Shown one piece after another: positions 41,097 through 49,299 of a stretch of 64,000 nt of DNA (its first letter is position 1; every line of letters begins with the position of its first letter). The position numbers and the translations under genes are program-made. The notes under the pieces are model-generated. The model had not been told where the DNA came from, did no database searches, and worked only from the letters and a program-made list of their open reading frames with translations. Source of the DNA: an uncultured Collinsella sp. (lineage in GTDB: Bacteria; Actinomycetota; Coriobacteriia; Coriobacteriales; Coriobacteriaceae); the NCBI GenBank assembly GCA_900541695.1, contig UQKL01000005.1, positions 42,671-106,670 on the forward strand, given 5' to 3'.

Positions 41097-41909
41097 ATGC
41101 AGCGCGTTTGGAGAACGGTTACCGGCTTTTACCATGTCTGTGCCCGCGGTACGGGCAAGCAGCTCATCTTTGAGGGCGATGAAGACCGGTGGGAGTTCTT
41201 GGAGCTGATGCGTGAGTGCTGCCGCAAGGCGGGCGTGACGGTTATCGCCTGGTGCCTTATGGGCAATCACGTGCGTCTGGTGCTTGCAGATTACGAGGAC
41301 GCGATGAGCGCGGCGATGCACCGGCTGCTTTTGACGTACGCGCGGCGGTTCAATAAACGCACGGGGCGCACAGGGCATCTGTTCCAGAACCGTTTTGACC
41401 GGCGCTCGCTCGATACCGACTGGCAGGTGATGGAGGCTATTCGCTCCGTTCACGCCGATCCGCAGGAGGCGGGCATCAGTCTCATTGAGCGTTATCCCTG
41501 GAGCAGCTTTCCGGAGCATTTGTGCGCTTACGACGGTGACGCGGCCGATGTCGCGAGGGGATTTTCTGATCCTTCTTGCGTGCTTGAGCTTTTTGGTTCT
41601 GCCGAGGGCTTTATTGCCTATTCGCTTTCGACGCCCGACGGCGGCGAACCGGCGCTGCGCGATATGAAAGAGACAGAGTGGGAACGCCACGCCTTTGCCG
41701 ACAAGATGGCGAAGAGCCTCGGGGTTCCGCTCAATGTGGTTAAAACTGCACCGCCGGCGCAGCGCGATACCGTTATTGTTGGATTGAGCAATGCCGGCCT
41801 TACGGTGCGCCAGATTGAGCGGTATACCGGGATTGGCAAAAGTACCGTCTCTCGTATCGTGCGCGCCCGCGCGCGAACGGCGATGCGGGCTGGCGGAAAC
41901 GTGATGTAA
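41097..41909 (+). CDS. RAYT-like protein lacking catalytic HUH and Tyr residues
   Basis: A 270-residue homologue of the RAYT at 22188, aligned with a two-residue offset. The HUH motif is NHVRLVL, so the second His (His62 in the intact copy) is Arg60. The segment matching RYIHLNP reads RSVHADP, so the catalytic Tyr is Ser117. The frame is open and the ribosome site before ATG 41097 (GAAGGGAGCG) is good, so the gene is not simply decaying. The C-terminus keeps a resolvase-like helix-turn-helix (VRQIERYTGIGKSTVSRIVR). It may be a domesticated DNA-binding protein. No flanking GGGAC palindrome was seen. Confidence 0.85.
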   Translation: MQRVWRTVTGFYHVCARGTGKQLIFEGDEDRWEFLELMRECCRKAGVTVIAWCLMGNHVRLVLADYEDAMSAAMHRLLLTYARRFNKRTGRTGHLFQNRFDRRSLDTDWQVMEAIRSVHADPQEAGISLIERYPWSSFPEHLCAYDGDAADVARGFSDPSCVLELFGSAEGFIAYSLSTPDGGEPALRDMKETEWERHAFADKMAKSLGVPLNVVKTAPPAQRDTVIVGLSNAGLTVRQIERYTGIGKSTVSRIVRARARTAMRAGGNVM

Positions 41910-42512
41910 GGTCGCCTGTTCACCGCAGTTGGGGTCGTCCATACGCCGCAACCAGCGTTCAAAAGCTTGGTACGGTAACTGCACTTCTTAATATGCATAG
42001 AACAATCGTCATCTTGCATAAAATAACAGCTCAGTCCGGGTTTGCCCGTGCCTACCCCCGTCTGCGCCGTGCAAAAAACGGAGTTTTCAGCATCGTGGTG
42101 CTGTCGGCACTGCCGCAATCTTGCAACATACGGGTCCCGAAGCTATTTATGCCTTCCGATCCGCCTCCGAAGCGCATGTATGTGATCCCTGAGACCGCGA
42201 TGCTTGTTCTAAAACACAATATATATGCGCCTGGAGACGTTGATTAACGCTTTCGATGCGTATACATACAGCTTGGCGTGCTGAATACTCGCAAAAATGC
42301 ACGTCGCACCCTATGGGACCCGTCTGCGGCAGGCGCGAAGCGAGTCGGAGCTCAGCAGAACGGGGCTTGGCGCATTGCTTGGCGGGCCCGGGGCCCTGCC
42401 GCAGGCCTTTGGTGCTGTGGAAAACGCCCGTGTTCGCGTCTGGCCGTGTGGTAAATGACAGACGGGGCGCCGGGCGCGCTGATTTTGTGTGTTCGTGCTC
42501 ATTAGGAAAACA
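41910..42512. other. 603-base spacer with weak structure
   Basis: No supported gene. CTGCGGCAGG (42324-42333) and CCTGCCGCAG (42395-42404) form a 10-base inverted repeat 61 bases apart, with GGGCCCGGGGCCC beside the second arm. An open frame at 41993-42247 has no ribosome site or family resemblance. Confidence 0.4.
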
Positions 42513-42535
42513 GAGCCGCCCGTATTGGGCGGCTC
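42513..42535 (-). terminator. suf operon terminator
   Basis: GAGCCGCCC/GGGCGGCTC with a 5-base loop, followed by TGTTTTCC on the minus strand, 33 bases after sufU. Confidence 0.8.
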
Positions 42536-42567
42536 GGCAATCAAAAACCTTGGATTCGGAGCATACG

Positions 42568-43002
42568 CTACTGGTTAGCTTGCCCCTCGAGCATGCCGTC
42601 GAGGGTGCGCCAGGCGAGCTCGGCGCATTTGACGCGGGCGGGCATGTGCGAGATGTCCTGGAGCTGGGCGGCTTCGTCCAGGTCTTCCAGGTCCTCCTCG
42701 GAGAGCTTCTCGCCGCGGATCATGGCGAGGAAGAGCTCTGCCAGGCGGCGAGCTTCCTCGACGGTCTCGCCGGTGATGAGATCGGCCATGATGTCGGCAC
42801 TGGCCTGGCTGATGGCGCAGCCGTGGCCGGTAAAGGAGGCCTCCTCAATCACGTTGTTCTCGACACGCAGCTGCAGAGTGAGCTCGTCTCCGCAGCTGGG
42901 GTTGATGCCGTCGTGCTCGTGCGTGGGAGCATCCATCTCGTACTTGTAGTCGGGGTGCGAGTTGTGCTCCATAAATGTGGTGGAGGTGTACAGATTACCC
43001 AT
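42568..43002 (-). CDS. sufU: SufU Fe-S assembly / sulfur-transfer protein
   Basis: A 144-residue SufU, the Zn-dependent sulfurtransferase that accepts sulfur from SufS in Gram-positive SUF systems. The three conserved Cys are in PSCGDELTL, GHGCAISQASAD and RVKCAELAW. The ATG at 43002 overlaps the sufS stop by 8 bases, with GGAG nine bases upstream inside sufS; a longer upstream frame is not needed. It is the last gene of sufCBDSU. Confidence 0.92.
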   Translation of the reverse strand: MGNLYTSTTFMEHNSHPDYKYEMDAPTHEHDGINPSCGDELTLQLRVENNVIEEASFTGHGCAISQASADIMADLITGETVEEARRLAELFLAMIRGEKLSEEDLEDLDEAAQLQDISHMPARVKCAELAWRTLDGMLEGQANQ

Positions 43003-44320
43003 TGAACGTGCTCCAAACGTGATGCAGGCCGGCGATGAACTTGTCAATGTCGGCCTTGTCGTTGTAGAAGGCCACGCTGGCGCGGCAGCAGGCAAGGTTC
43101 TCGACGCCCAGCCAGGTGAGCAGCGGCTGTGCACAGTGGTGACCGGCGCGGATGCAGACGCCGTCCATGTCCATGATGCTCGCGACGTCGTGCGGGTGGA
43201 TGCCGCGGACGTTAAAGCTCACAACGCCGTGGTGGTTGTCCCAATAGATGGAGCCGATGATCTGGACAAAGTCGAGCTGCATGAGCTCGCCCATCAGGTA
43301 GTGGACGAGTGCCTGCTCGCGTGCCTGGACGTTCTCGTAACCCACCGTGTTGACCAGGTAGTCGAGTGCCGCACCCGTGGCGAAGATGCCGGCGGCGTCC
43401 TGTGTGCCGGCCTCGAATTTCTCGGGAACGGGCGCCCAGACGGCGTCCTGCTCGGTAACAGAGTCGATCATCTCGCCGCCGGTGAGCATGGGCGGCATGG
43501 CGTTGAGCAGGTCCATCTTGCCCCACAGCACGCCGATGCCCATGGGGCCCATAGCCTTGTGTGCGCTAAAGGCAAAGAAGTCGGCGCCCAGGTCGGCCAC
43601 ATCGACCGGCATGTGCGGCAGCGACTGCGCACCGTCGACGACCAGGTAGCCGCCATACTTGTGCACGAGCTTGCCGAGGTTCTTGACTGGGTTCTCGACT
43701 CCCAACACGTTGGAGACCTGACCCACGGCCAGAATCTTGGTCTTGGGACCAACCTTGGCAAGAACCTCCTCGGTGGTGAGCTGACCGGTCTTGGTGGGGT
43801 AGAGGTAGACGAGCTTGGCGCCGGTCTCGCGGCAGACCTGCTGCCACGGAATCAGGTTGGAGTGGTGCTCCATGATGGTGATGACGACCTCGTCGCCCGG
43901 CTCGAGGACTGTGGGTGCAAAGCTCTTGGCGACCAGGTTGAGCGACTCGCTCGTGTTGCGGGTGAAGACGACCTCGTTGGCCTGTGAGGCGCCGATGAGG
44001 TCGGCGATCTGCTGGCGGACCTTCGCGATGGCGTCGGTGGCCTCGACGGACAGTGAGTACAGGCCGCGCAGGGGGTTGGCGTTCATGCGCTGATAGAAGT
44101 CACGCTCGGCGTCGAGCACGCAGGCGGGGCGCTGCGCGGTGGCGGCACTATCGAGGAAGGCGATCTCGGGGTGCTGCTGGAAAAGCGGGAACTGTGCCTT
44201 GTAGGGATTGGTCTCGATGTCGACGGTAGGCCAGCCGCGCGAGGCCTCGTCACTGGCGTCGAACTCCATAGGCTCCGGTGCGGTACAGGTATCGCATTTA
44301 ACGTGCTCGGTGTCGATCAT
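42995..44320 (-). CDS. sufS: SufS-type cysteine desulfurase
   Basis: A 441-residue PLP enzyme that removes sulfur from cysteine for Fe-S assembly. The PLP-Lys segment SAHKAMGPMGIG is near residue 254 and the active-site Cys in RAGHHCAQPLL near 400, as in group II desulfurases. It has about 35 extra N-terminal residues including KCDTC, not seen in typical 405-residue SufS. The ATG overlaps the sufD stop by four bases (ATGA), showing coupling. Confidence 0.95.
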   Translation of the reverse strand: MIDTEHVKCDTCTAPEPMEFDASDEASRGWPTVDIETNPYKAQFPLFQQHPEIAFLDSAATAQRPACVLDAERDFYQRMNANPLRGLYSLSVEATDAIAKVRQQIADLIGASQANEVVFTRNTSESLNLVAKSFAPTVLEPGDEVVITIMEHHSNLIPWQQVCRETGAKLVYLYPTKTGQLTTEEVLAKVGPKTKILAVGQVSNVLGVENPVKNLGKLVHKYGGYLVVDGAQSLPHMPVDVADLGADFFAFSAHKAMGPMGIGVLWGKMDLLNAMPPMLTGGEMIDSVTEQDAVWAPVPEKFEAGTQDAAGIFATGAALDYLVNTVGYENVQAREQALVHYLMGELMQLDFVQIIGSIYWDNHHGVVSFNVRGIHPHDVASIMDMDGVCIRAGHHCAQPLLTWLGVENLACCRASVAFYNDKADIDKFIAGLHHVWSTFNG

Positions 44321-45588
44321 GCGAGCTCCTCTTCAAAGTTGTTGATCAGGTTGTTGCCCAAGCGGACGACGGCTGCGCGGGTGCGCTCGTCGGTGGCGGA
44401 AAGCGCGGCGTCCTCCAGCTTGGCGCGAATGAACAGGTCCTCGGCGGCGTTTTGGTCAAGGCCACGGCAGGCGAGATAGAACAGTTGCTCGTCGCGGACG
44501 TGGCCGATTGTGGCGCCGTGGTTGCCGGCGACGTCGTCCTCGTCGCAGAGAATGACGGGAACGGTCTTGTTGTCGACGCCCTTGTTGGCCAAAAGCACCG
44601 TCTCGCGCTCGGTGCCGGTTGCGCCCTTGCAGCCGTGCACGAGGTCGATGGTGCCACGGTAGACCTTCTTGGACGTGCCAGTCAGCACGCCGTTGGCGTC
44701 GATCTCGCACTCGGTCTTGCAACCGCGGTGGCGCAGCTCGTAGTTAAAGTCGCGCACCTGCTCTCGGGCGCCCAGGTAGTCAGTATCGATGGTGACCTTG
44801 GCGGTATCGCCCAGCAGGTCGCCGGCAAGGCCGGTGGCGCTGGCGCCGGCACCCAGGACGGTGTGCTGCACGTTGACGCGCGCGCCCTCGTCCAGGAACA
44901 GGCCGGTGTCGTCGAGCGCGATCCAGCTATCGTCGAGCGTCTGCGTGCAGGTCACGTTGACGGTGGCGTACTCGTGGGCGCACACGCGTAGCACGGATCC
45001 CACGACGCCTTGGCCGGCAACGGGAGAGTCCAGGGCAATAAGCAGATCGAGCGTCGACTGGGGACGGGCGACGACGTCGATGGCGGCGATGGCCGCGGCT
45101 GCATCGACACCGCTCACGCGCACGGTAACCGTGGCGTGCTTGTATGCGGGCACATCGATGACGATGCGCTTGGTGGCGTGGTCGGCCAAGTAGGTGTAGG
45201 CAGCCTCGCCCATGCCGGTCTCGAAGGCTTCAGCAGGGGAGAGCTCCTCCTCGAGCTTGATGGCACCGGCCTGGTAGATGGAGGTGGCGGGCACGTCAAG
45301 CTCGGTCTCGGGCGTGATGCGGGCGCGGTCGGCGGCGTCGCCGGGGGCGGAGGCGCGGCGCTCGGGGAAGCGCTCGGCCATGGCGTCCATGGCGGCGTTA
45401 AATGCGTCGGCAGCGCCGCGGAACTGCTCGTCCAAGCCCTCGACCTTAACAGCCTCGGTGGGAGCGGCGGCAAGCTCGTCAGAGAGCTCGAGCTTGGTCT
45501 GGTTCATCTTCAGCCAACCCCAAGTGGCAGCTGGCATCGCATTGACCTGCTCAAGGGTGGTAGCAGCGGTGTTCGTGGTCTGGTTCAT
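44317..45588 (-). CDS. sufD: SufD-like component of the SufBCD complex
   Basis: A 423-residue SufB/SufD-family protein, a beta-helix partner of SufB. Its C-terminal half (for example ILCDEDDVAGNHGATIGHVR) matches the family core with the conserved His. The N-terminal 150 residues are divergent. The ATG at 45588 overlaps the sufB stop by one base (TAATG). It acts in the cytosolic SufBC2D scaffold. Confidence 0.9.
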   Translation of the reverse strand: MNQTTNTAATTLEQVNAMPAATWGWLKMNQTKLELSDELAAAPTEAVKVEGLDEQFRGAADAFNAAMDAMAERFPERRASAPGDAADRARITPETELDVPATSIYQAGAIKLEEELSPAEAFETGMGEAAYTYLADHATKRIVIDVPAYKHATVTVRVSGVDAAAAIAAIDVVARPQSTLDLLIALDSPVAGQGVVGSVLRVCAHEYATVNVTCTQTLDDSWIALDDTGLFLDEGARVNVQHTVLGAGASATGLAGDLLGDTAKVTIDTDYLGAREQVRDFNYELRHRGCKTECEIDANGVLTGTSKKVYRGTIDLVHGCKGATGTERETVLLANKGVDNKTVPVILCDEDDVAGNHGATIGHVRDEQLFYLACRGLDQNAAEDLFIRAKLEDAALSATDERTRAAVVRLGNNLINNFEEELA

Positions 45589-47000
45589 TATCCGATCGCT
45601 CCTTCCATCTCGAGCTTGATCAGGTTGTTCATCTCGACGGCGTACTCAAGCGGCAGCTCCTTGGAGACCGGGTTGGCAAAGCCGTTGACGATCATGGTGC
45701 GGGCCTCTTCCTCCGAGATGCCGCGGCTCATCAGGTAGAACACCTTGTCGTCGCCGATGCGGCCGATGGTGGCCTCGTGGCCGATGTCGACGTTCTTGGC
45801 GCGGATGTCCATGGCCGGAATAGTGTCGGAGCGGCTCTGGTCGTCGAGCATGAGCGACTGGCAGCTCACGGTTGCCTTGGAGCCCTCGGCCTTGGGCGTG
45901 GCCACGATAGAGCTACGGAAGGTCTGGATGCCGCCGCTCTTGGAGATGCCCTTGGTCTCGACGGTTGCCGAGGTCTCGGGCGCGTTGAGTACGACCTTAC
46001 AGCCGGTATCGAGGTTCTGGCCGGCGCCGGCAAAGGTGATGCCGGTAAAGCTCGAGCGGGCGCCGCGGCCGTTGAGCACGCTCATGGGGTAGAGATAACC
46101 CACATGGCTGCCGAAGGAGCCACTGATCCACTCGATGTCGCCGTCCTCGTCCACGCGCGCACGCTTGGTGTTGAGGTTGTACATGTTCTTGGACCAGTTC
46201 TCGATGGTCGAGTAGCGCAGGTGTGCACGCTTGCCCACAAAGAGCTCGACAGCACCGGCGTGGAGGTTGGCCACGTTGTACTTGGGTGCGGAGCAGCCCT
46301 CGATAAAGTGCAGGTCGGCATCGTCCTCGACAATGATGAGCGTGTGCTCAAACTGGCCGGCGCCCTTGGCGTTAAGGCGGAAGTAGCTCTGCAGCGGGAA
46401 GTCCAACTTGGTGCCCTTGGGAACGTAGACAAACGAGCCGCCCGACCACACGGCGCCGTGCAGGGCCGCAAACTTGTGGTCGGTGGGCGGGATGAGCGTC
46501 ATGAATTTCTCGTGGATGAGCGGCTCCCACTGCGGATCGTGCAGGGCTTCCTCAATACCGGAGTAGACGATGCCCATCTTGGACGCCGTGTCCTGCATGT
46601 TGTGGTAGACCAGCTCGGAGTCGTACTGCGCGCCGACGCCCGCCAGGTAGCTGCGCTCGGCCTCGGGGATGCCCAAGCGCTCAAAGGTGTTCTTGATGTC
46701 GTCGGGCACCGACTCCCAGTCGTGCTTTTGGTCGGTGTTGGGCTTGACGTAGGTGACGATGTTGTCCATGTCCAGGCCCTCGATGGAGGGGCCCCACGTC
46801 GGGTCGGGAAAACGATTGAAGATCTCGAGGGACTTGAGGCGCAGGTCGAGCATCCACTGCGGCTCGTCCTTTTTGGCGCTGATCTCGCGCACGATGTCGG
46901 GCGTGATGCCGGCGTCGAGGCGCTCGAATCCCTCCTCGCCATAGGTGAAGTCGTAGAGGCTGCGGTCGATGTCCGCGACCTCGGTGCGGTTCTTGGTCAT
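45588..47000 (-). CDS. sufB: SufB Fe-S cluster scaffold subunit
   Basis: A 470-residue scaffold protein on which Fe-S clusters are assembled with SufC and SufD. The segment WSGGSFVYVPKGTKLDFPLQ and the C-terminal PAMDIRAKNVDIGHEATIGR are strongly conserved family signatures. Length is standard. ATG 47000 follows AAAGGGGCG. It lies 12 bases after sufC. Confidence 0.96.
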   Translation of the reverse strand: MTKNRTEVADIDRSLYDFTYGEEGFERLDAGITPDIVREISAKKDEPQWMLDLRLKSLEIFNRFPDPTWGPSIEGLDMDNIVTYVKPNTDQKHDWESVPDDIKNTFERLGIPEAERSYLAGVGAQYDSELVYHNMQDTASKMGIVYSGIEEALHDPQWEPLIHEKFMTLIPPTDHKFAALHGAVWSGGSFVYVPKGTKLDFPLQSYFRLNAKGAGQFEHTLIIVEDDADLHFIEGCSAPKYNVANLHAGAVELFVGKRAHLRYSTIENWSKNMYNLNTKRARVDEDGDIEWISGSFGSHVGYLYPMSVLNGRGARSSFTGITFAGAGQNLDTGCKVVLNAPETSATVETKGISKSGGIQTFRSSIVATPKAEGSKATVSCQSLMLDDQSRSDTIPAMDIRAKNVDIGHEATIGRIGDDKVFYLMSRGISEEEARTMIVNGFANPVSKELPLEYAVEMNNLIKLEMEGAIG

Positions 47001-47012
47001 TGCGTCGCCCCT

Positions 47013-47813
47013 TTACGCCTGCTGCTCGGCAGCGGCAGACTCGGCCTGGGCGCGCTGCTCGGCGGCCTCGCGCTCGAAGGTCTCAAAGCCGTTCTTGTCG
47101 ATCCAGGGGATGAGCGAGGCGTCGTCCTCGCGCACGATGTGGCCCTTGACCATAACGTGGACGCGGTCGACATCCAGGTGCTCCAAAATGCGCGTGTTGT
47201 GCGTGATGATGAGCATGGAGCCGTCGCAGCTCTTGCGATACGCGTCCATGCCGTGGCTGACGGTGGACAGGGCGTCGACGTCCAGGCCGGAGTCAGTCTC
47301 GTCCAGGATGGCGAGCTTGGGCTGCAGCAGCAAAAGCTGGAGCATCTCGACCTTCTTCTTCTCGCCGCCCGAGAAGCCCACGCCCAGCTCACGGTTGAGG
47401 TAGGCGGTATCCATGTTGAGCTCGGCCGCGAGCTCCTTGACGCGGCGGCGGAACTCCTTACCCTTCATCTCCAGGCCGGGGCGGCCGGCGATGCTGGCGC
47501 GCAAAAAGCTCGACAGCGGCACGCCGGGGATCTCGACCGGTGCTTGGAAGCTCAGGAACAGGCCGGCGCGCGAGCGCTTGTCGGTGGTGAGCTCGGTGAT
47601 GTCCTGGCCGTCAAAGACGATACGGCCGTCGTTGACCGTGTAGACGGGGTCGCCCATGACCAGGTGGCCGAGGGTGGACTTGCCGGCGCCGTTGGGACCC
47701 ATCAACACGTGGGTCTCGCCGGCGGCGACGTTGAGGCTGACGTTGTGGAGGATGGTCTTCTCGTCCACGGAGGCGGTCAGACCTTCGATGGAAAGCAGCG
47801 GATTTGCGCTCAT
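47013..47813 (-). CDS. sufC: SufC ATPase
   Basis: A 266-residue cytosolic ABC-type ATPase of the SufBCD complex. Walker A GPNGAGKST is near residue 42, the ABC signature VGFSGGEKKK near 145 and Walker B LAILDETDSGLD near 170. I prefer ATG 47813, six bases after GAGAGGG, over an in-frame ATG 30 bases upstream. A Glu/Ala-rich C-terminal tail of about 20 residues is extra. It is the first gene of the suf operon. Confidence 0.95.
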   Translation of the reverse strand: MSANPLLSIEGLTASVDEKTILHNVSLNVAAGETHVLMGPNGAGKSTLGHLVMGDPVYTVNDGRIVFDGQDITELTTDKRSRAGLFLSFQAPVEIPGVPLSSFLRASIAGRPGLEMKGKEFRRRVKELAAELNMDTAYLNRELGVGFSGGEKKKVEMLQLLLLQPKLAILDETDSGLDVDALSTVSHGMDAYRKSCDGSMLIITHNTRILEHLDVDRVHVMVKGHIVREDDASLIPWIDKNGFETFEREAAEQRAQAESAAAEQQA

Positions 47814-47877
47814 GCTGTCCCTCTCTGTATATGGTGTACTCATAGGTGTACTAAACCCTAGGAATCTTCTCGGAATA

Positions 47878-47905
47878 AAGTTACTATGGGTTCGGCGTTA
47901 GTCAA
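47878..47905 (-). promoter_or_regulatory. suf operon promoter
   Basis: On the minus strand TTGACT (47905-47900), 16 bases, TAACTT (47883-47878), 65 bases before the sufC ATG. Confidence 0.6.
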
Positions 47906-47943
47906 GGGAAAACCCGACTAATCCACTCGACTTTTCAAATTCT

Positions 47944-48016
47944 GGGACAAAATAACCTGTTGTGTTTGTCCCACTTACTTTAAATTTGGGACAAACAAAC
48001 CTGGTTATGTTGTCCC
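47944..48016. promoter_or_regulatory. two 29-bp operator-like repeats between suf and the Rrf2 gene
   Basis: Copies at 47944-47972 and 47988-48016 have the same layout: GGGACAA at one end, TTGTCCC at the other, and AACCTG in the same internal position. Their starts are 44 bases apart, about four helical turns. They lie directly before the Rrf2 gene and upstream of the suf promoter, so they are probable Rrf2 binding sites. Confidence 0.7.
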
Positions 48017-48037
48017 AGATGCGATGGGAGGGTAGGT

Positions 48038-48469
48038 ATGCTCATTTCTTCCAAGGGCCGCTATGCCCTCCGACTGATGATCTATATCGCGGCGCTGGGC
48101 GACGCCGAGGGCAAGATTGCCTTGCGCGAGGTTGCCGACCGCGAGCGCATTTCGCAGAAGTATCTGGAGCAGCTGGTGCGTCCGCTTATGAAGGCGGACC
48201 TGCTTAAGAGCGTGCGTGGCAAGGGCGGCGGCTACATGATGGGCAAGGACCCGGCCGAGGTGCGTGCCGGCGACATCTTGCGTGCCGTTGAGGGCAGCAC
48301 GGCTCCGGTGGCGTGCGATGGCATCGACAACAGCTGCGCCCGCAGTGACTTGTGTTCCACCGTCAAGTTCTGGCGTGGTCTGGATGACGTGATCGAAAAG
48401 TACGTCGACGGCGTGACGTTGGCCGACCTGGCCGCCGTCCCCGAGATCAACTTTGACATTAAGCTGTAG
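48038..48469 (+). CDS. Rrf2-family Fe-S-type regulator (IscR/SufR-like)
   Basis: A 143-residue winged-helix regulator. The N-terminal HTH (ERISQKYLEQLVRPLMKADL, around 36-55) and wing (RGKGGGYMM) are standard. Cys93, Cys100 and Cys106 match in place and spacing the three cluster ligands of IscR (92, 98, 104), so a [2Fe-2S] cluster is likely. It is divergent from sufCBDSU and follows two matching operators, which suggests that it senses Fe-S status and controls both itself and suf. The ATG at 48038 follows GGGAGGG. Confidence 0.92.
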   Translation: MLISSKGRYALRLMIYIAALGDAEGKIALREVADRERISQKYLEQLVRPLMKADLLKSVRGKGGGYMMGKDPAEVRAGDILRAVEGSTAPVACDGIDNSCARSDLCSTVKFWRGLDDVIEKYVDGVTLADLAAVPEINFDIKL

Positions 48470-48477
48470 GGCTGCAA

Positions 48478-48765
48478 ATGGCATCTCTCGACAAGGTGTA
48501 TAAGCAAATCGAAGTTTTTGCTCGGGAATGTGACGCCGAGACGGTCGTGTTGTTTGGTTCTCGTGCTCGAGGCGACAACTTGCCCAAGAGCGATATTGAC
48601 ATCGCCGTAGCAGGTTGCCGGGATTTCGGCCGTTTCTCATATTTGATCGAGGAACATCTTGATACTCTTTTAGATGTAGATGTCGTCAATCTCGATGAGC
48701 CCTTATCGCAGCAATTGCTCGATGAAATTGCCAGGGATGGTGTGATTCTGTATGAAAAAATATGA
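48478..48765 (+). CDS. MNT-type nucleotidyltransferase (antitoxin-like)
   Basis: A 95-residue minimal nucleotidyltransferase. The signature LFGSRARGDNLPKSDIDIAV (around 24-43) has the GS motif and the two metal-binding Asp. Such proteins pair with HEPN partners; in the MntA/HepT system the antitoxin AMPylates the toxin. The downstream HEPN gene overlaps by 14 bases. It starts 8 bases after the Rrf2 stop with a weak ribosome site, so it may be read from the Rrf2 transcript. Confidence 0.85.
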   Translation: MASLDKVYKQIEVFARECDAETVVLFGSRARGDNLPKSDIDIAVAGCRDFGRFSYLIEEHLDTLLDVDVVNLDEPLSQQLLDEIARDGVILYEKI

Positions 48766-49171
48766 GAACTTTGCCAGCGCCTTGGCGAATCTTGAGGATG
48801 CGCCCAATCAGGATCTTAACAATGATTTTGTTCAGAGTGGATTGATTAATAAGTTCAATCTTCAATTTGAACTGAGCTGGAAGCTCCTTAAGCGTCTGCT
48901 CGAGTATGAGGGCGCCACGCTTGCCGCGTCGGGGTCTCCTCGTGCCATCTTGAAGGAGTCCTACCGATTCTACGACTTTATTGATGAGGCAGCCTGGCTG
49001 GATATGCTCAGAGACCGCAATACGAACGTCCATATCTACGACAACAAGCTCGCTCAAGATTTGATTCAGCGCATCTTGAACGTCTATATTCCCGCTTTCT
49101 GTCAGTTGAGAGACGGGCTGACGAAACGTTACGGCGAGCTTCTGTTGGCGCCCGACGACCAGTTTGTCTAA
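48752..49171 (+). CDS. HI0074/HEPN-type nucleotidyltransferase partner (toxin-like)
   Basis: A 139-residue helical protein of the nucleotidyltransferase-substrate-binding (HI0074) family. RNTNVHIY (around 89-96) fits the R-x4-H-x-Y motif of HEPN RNases, so it may be an active toxin subunit. The HI0073/HI0074 branch has less direct toxin evidence than MntA/HepT, so activity is open. It overlaps the MNT gene by 14 bases. Confidence 0.83.
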   Translation: MKKYENFASALANLEDAPNQDLNNDFVQSGLINKFNLQFELSWKLLKRLLEYEGATLAASGSPRAILKESYRFYDFIDEAAWLDMLRDRNTNVHIYDNKLAQDLIQRILNVYIPAFCQLRDGLTKRYGELLLAPDDQFV

Positions 49172-49209
49172 TTCCTTAAGATTTCGCGGAGGGTTGTTGC
49201 CGTTTACCG

Positions 49210-49230
49210 AGGGGTTGTTGTGCAACAACG
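49210..49230 (+). promoter_or_regulatory. GTTGTTGTGCAACAAC palindrome
   Basis: Seven-base arms around TG, 70 bases before the surface protein gene. TTGTTGTGCAAC recurs after the gene near 51144. A regulatory role is possible. Confidence 0.3.
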
Positions 49231-49299
49231 GGCGAGCTGCAATACTTATTTTTATCTTTGCAAACTGAACTTTAACTACACCAATGCAGGGAGGATCTT

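Noticed and set aside
41993..42247. 84-codon open frame in the spacer before sufU
   Set aside because: No ribosome site, no family resemblance, and irregular codon use.
45777..47861. 694-codon open frame antisense to sufB and sufC
   Set aside because: It crosses two well-defined suf genes and has shadow-type composition.
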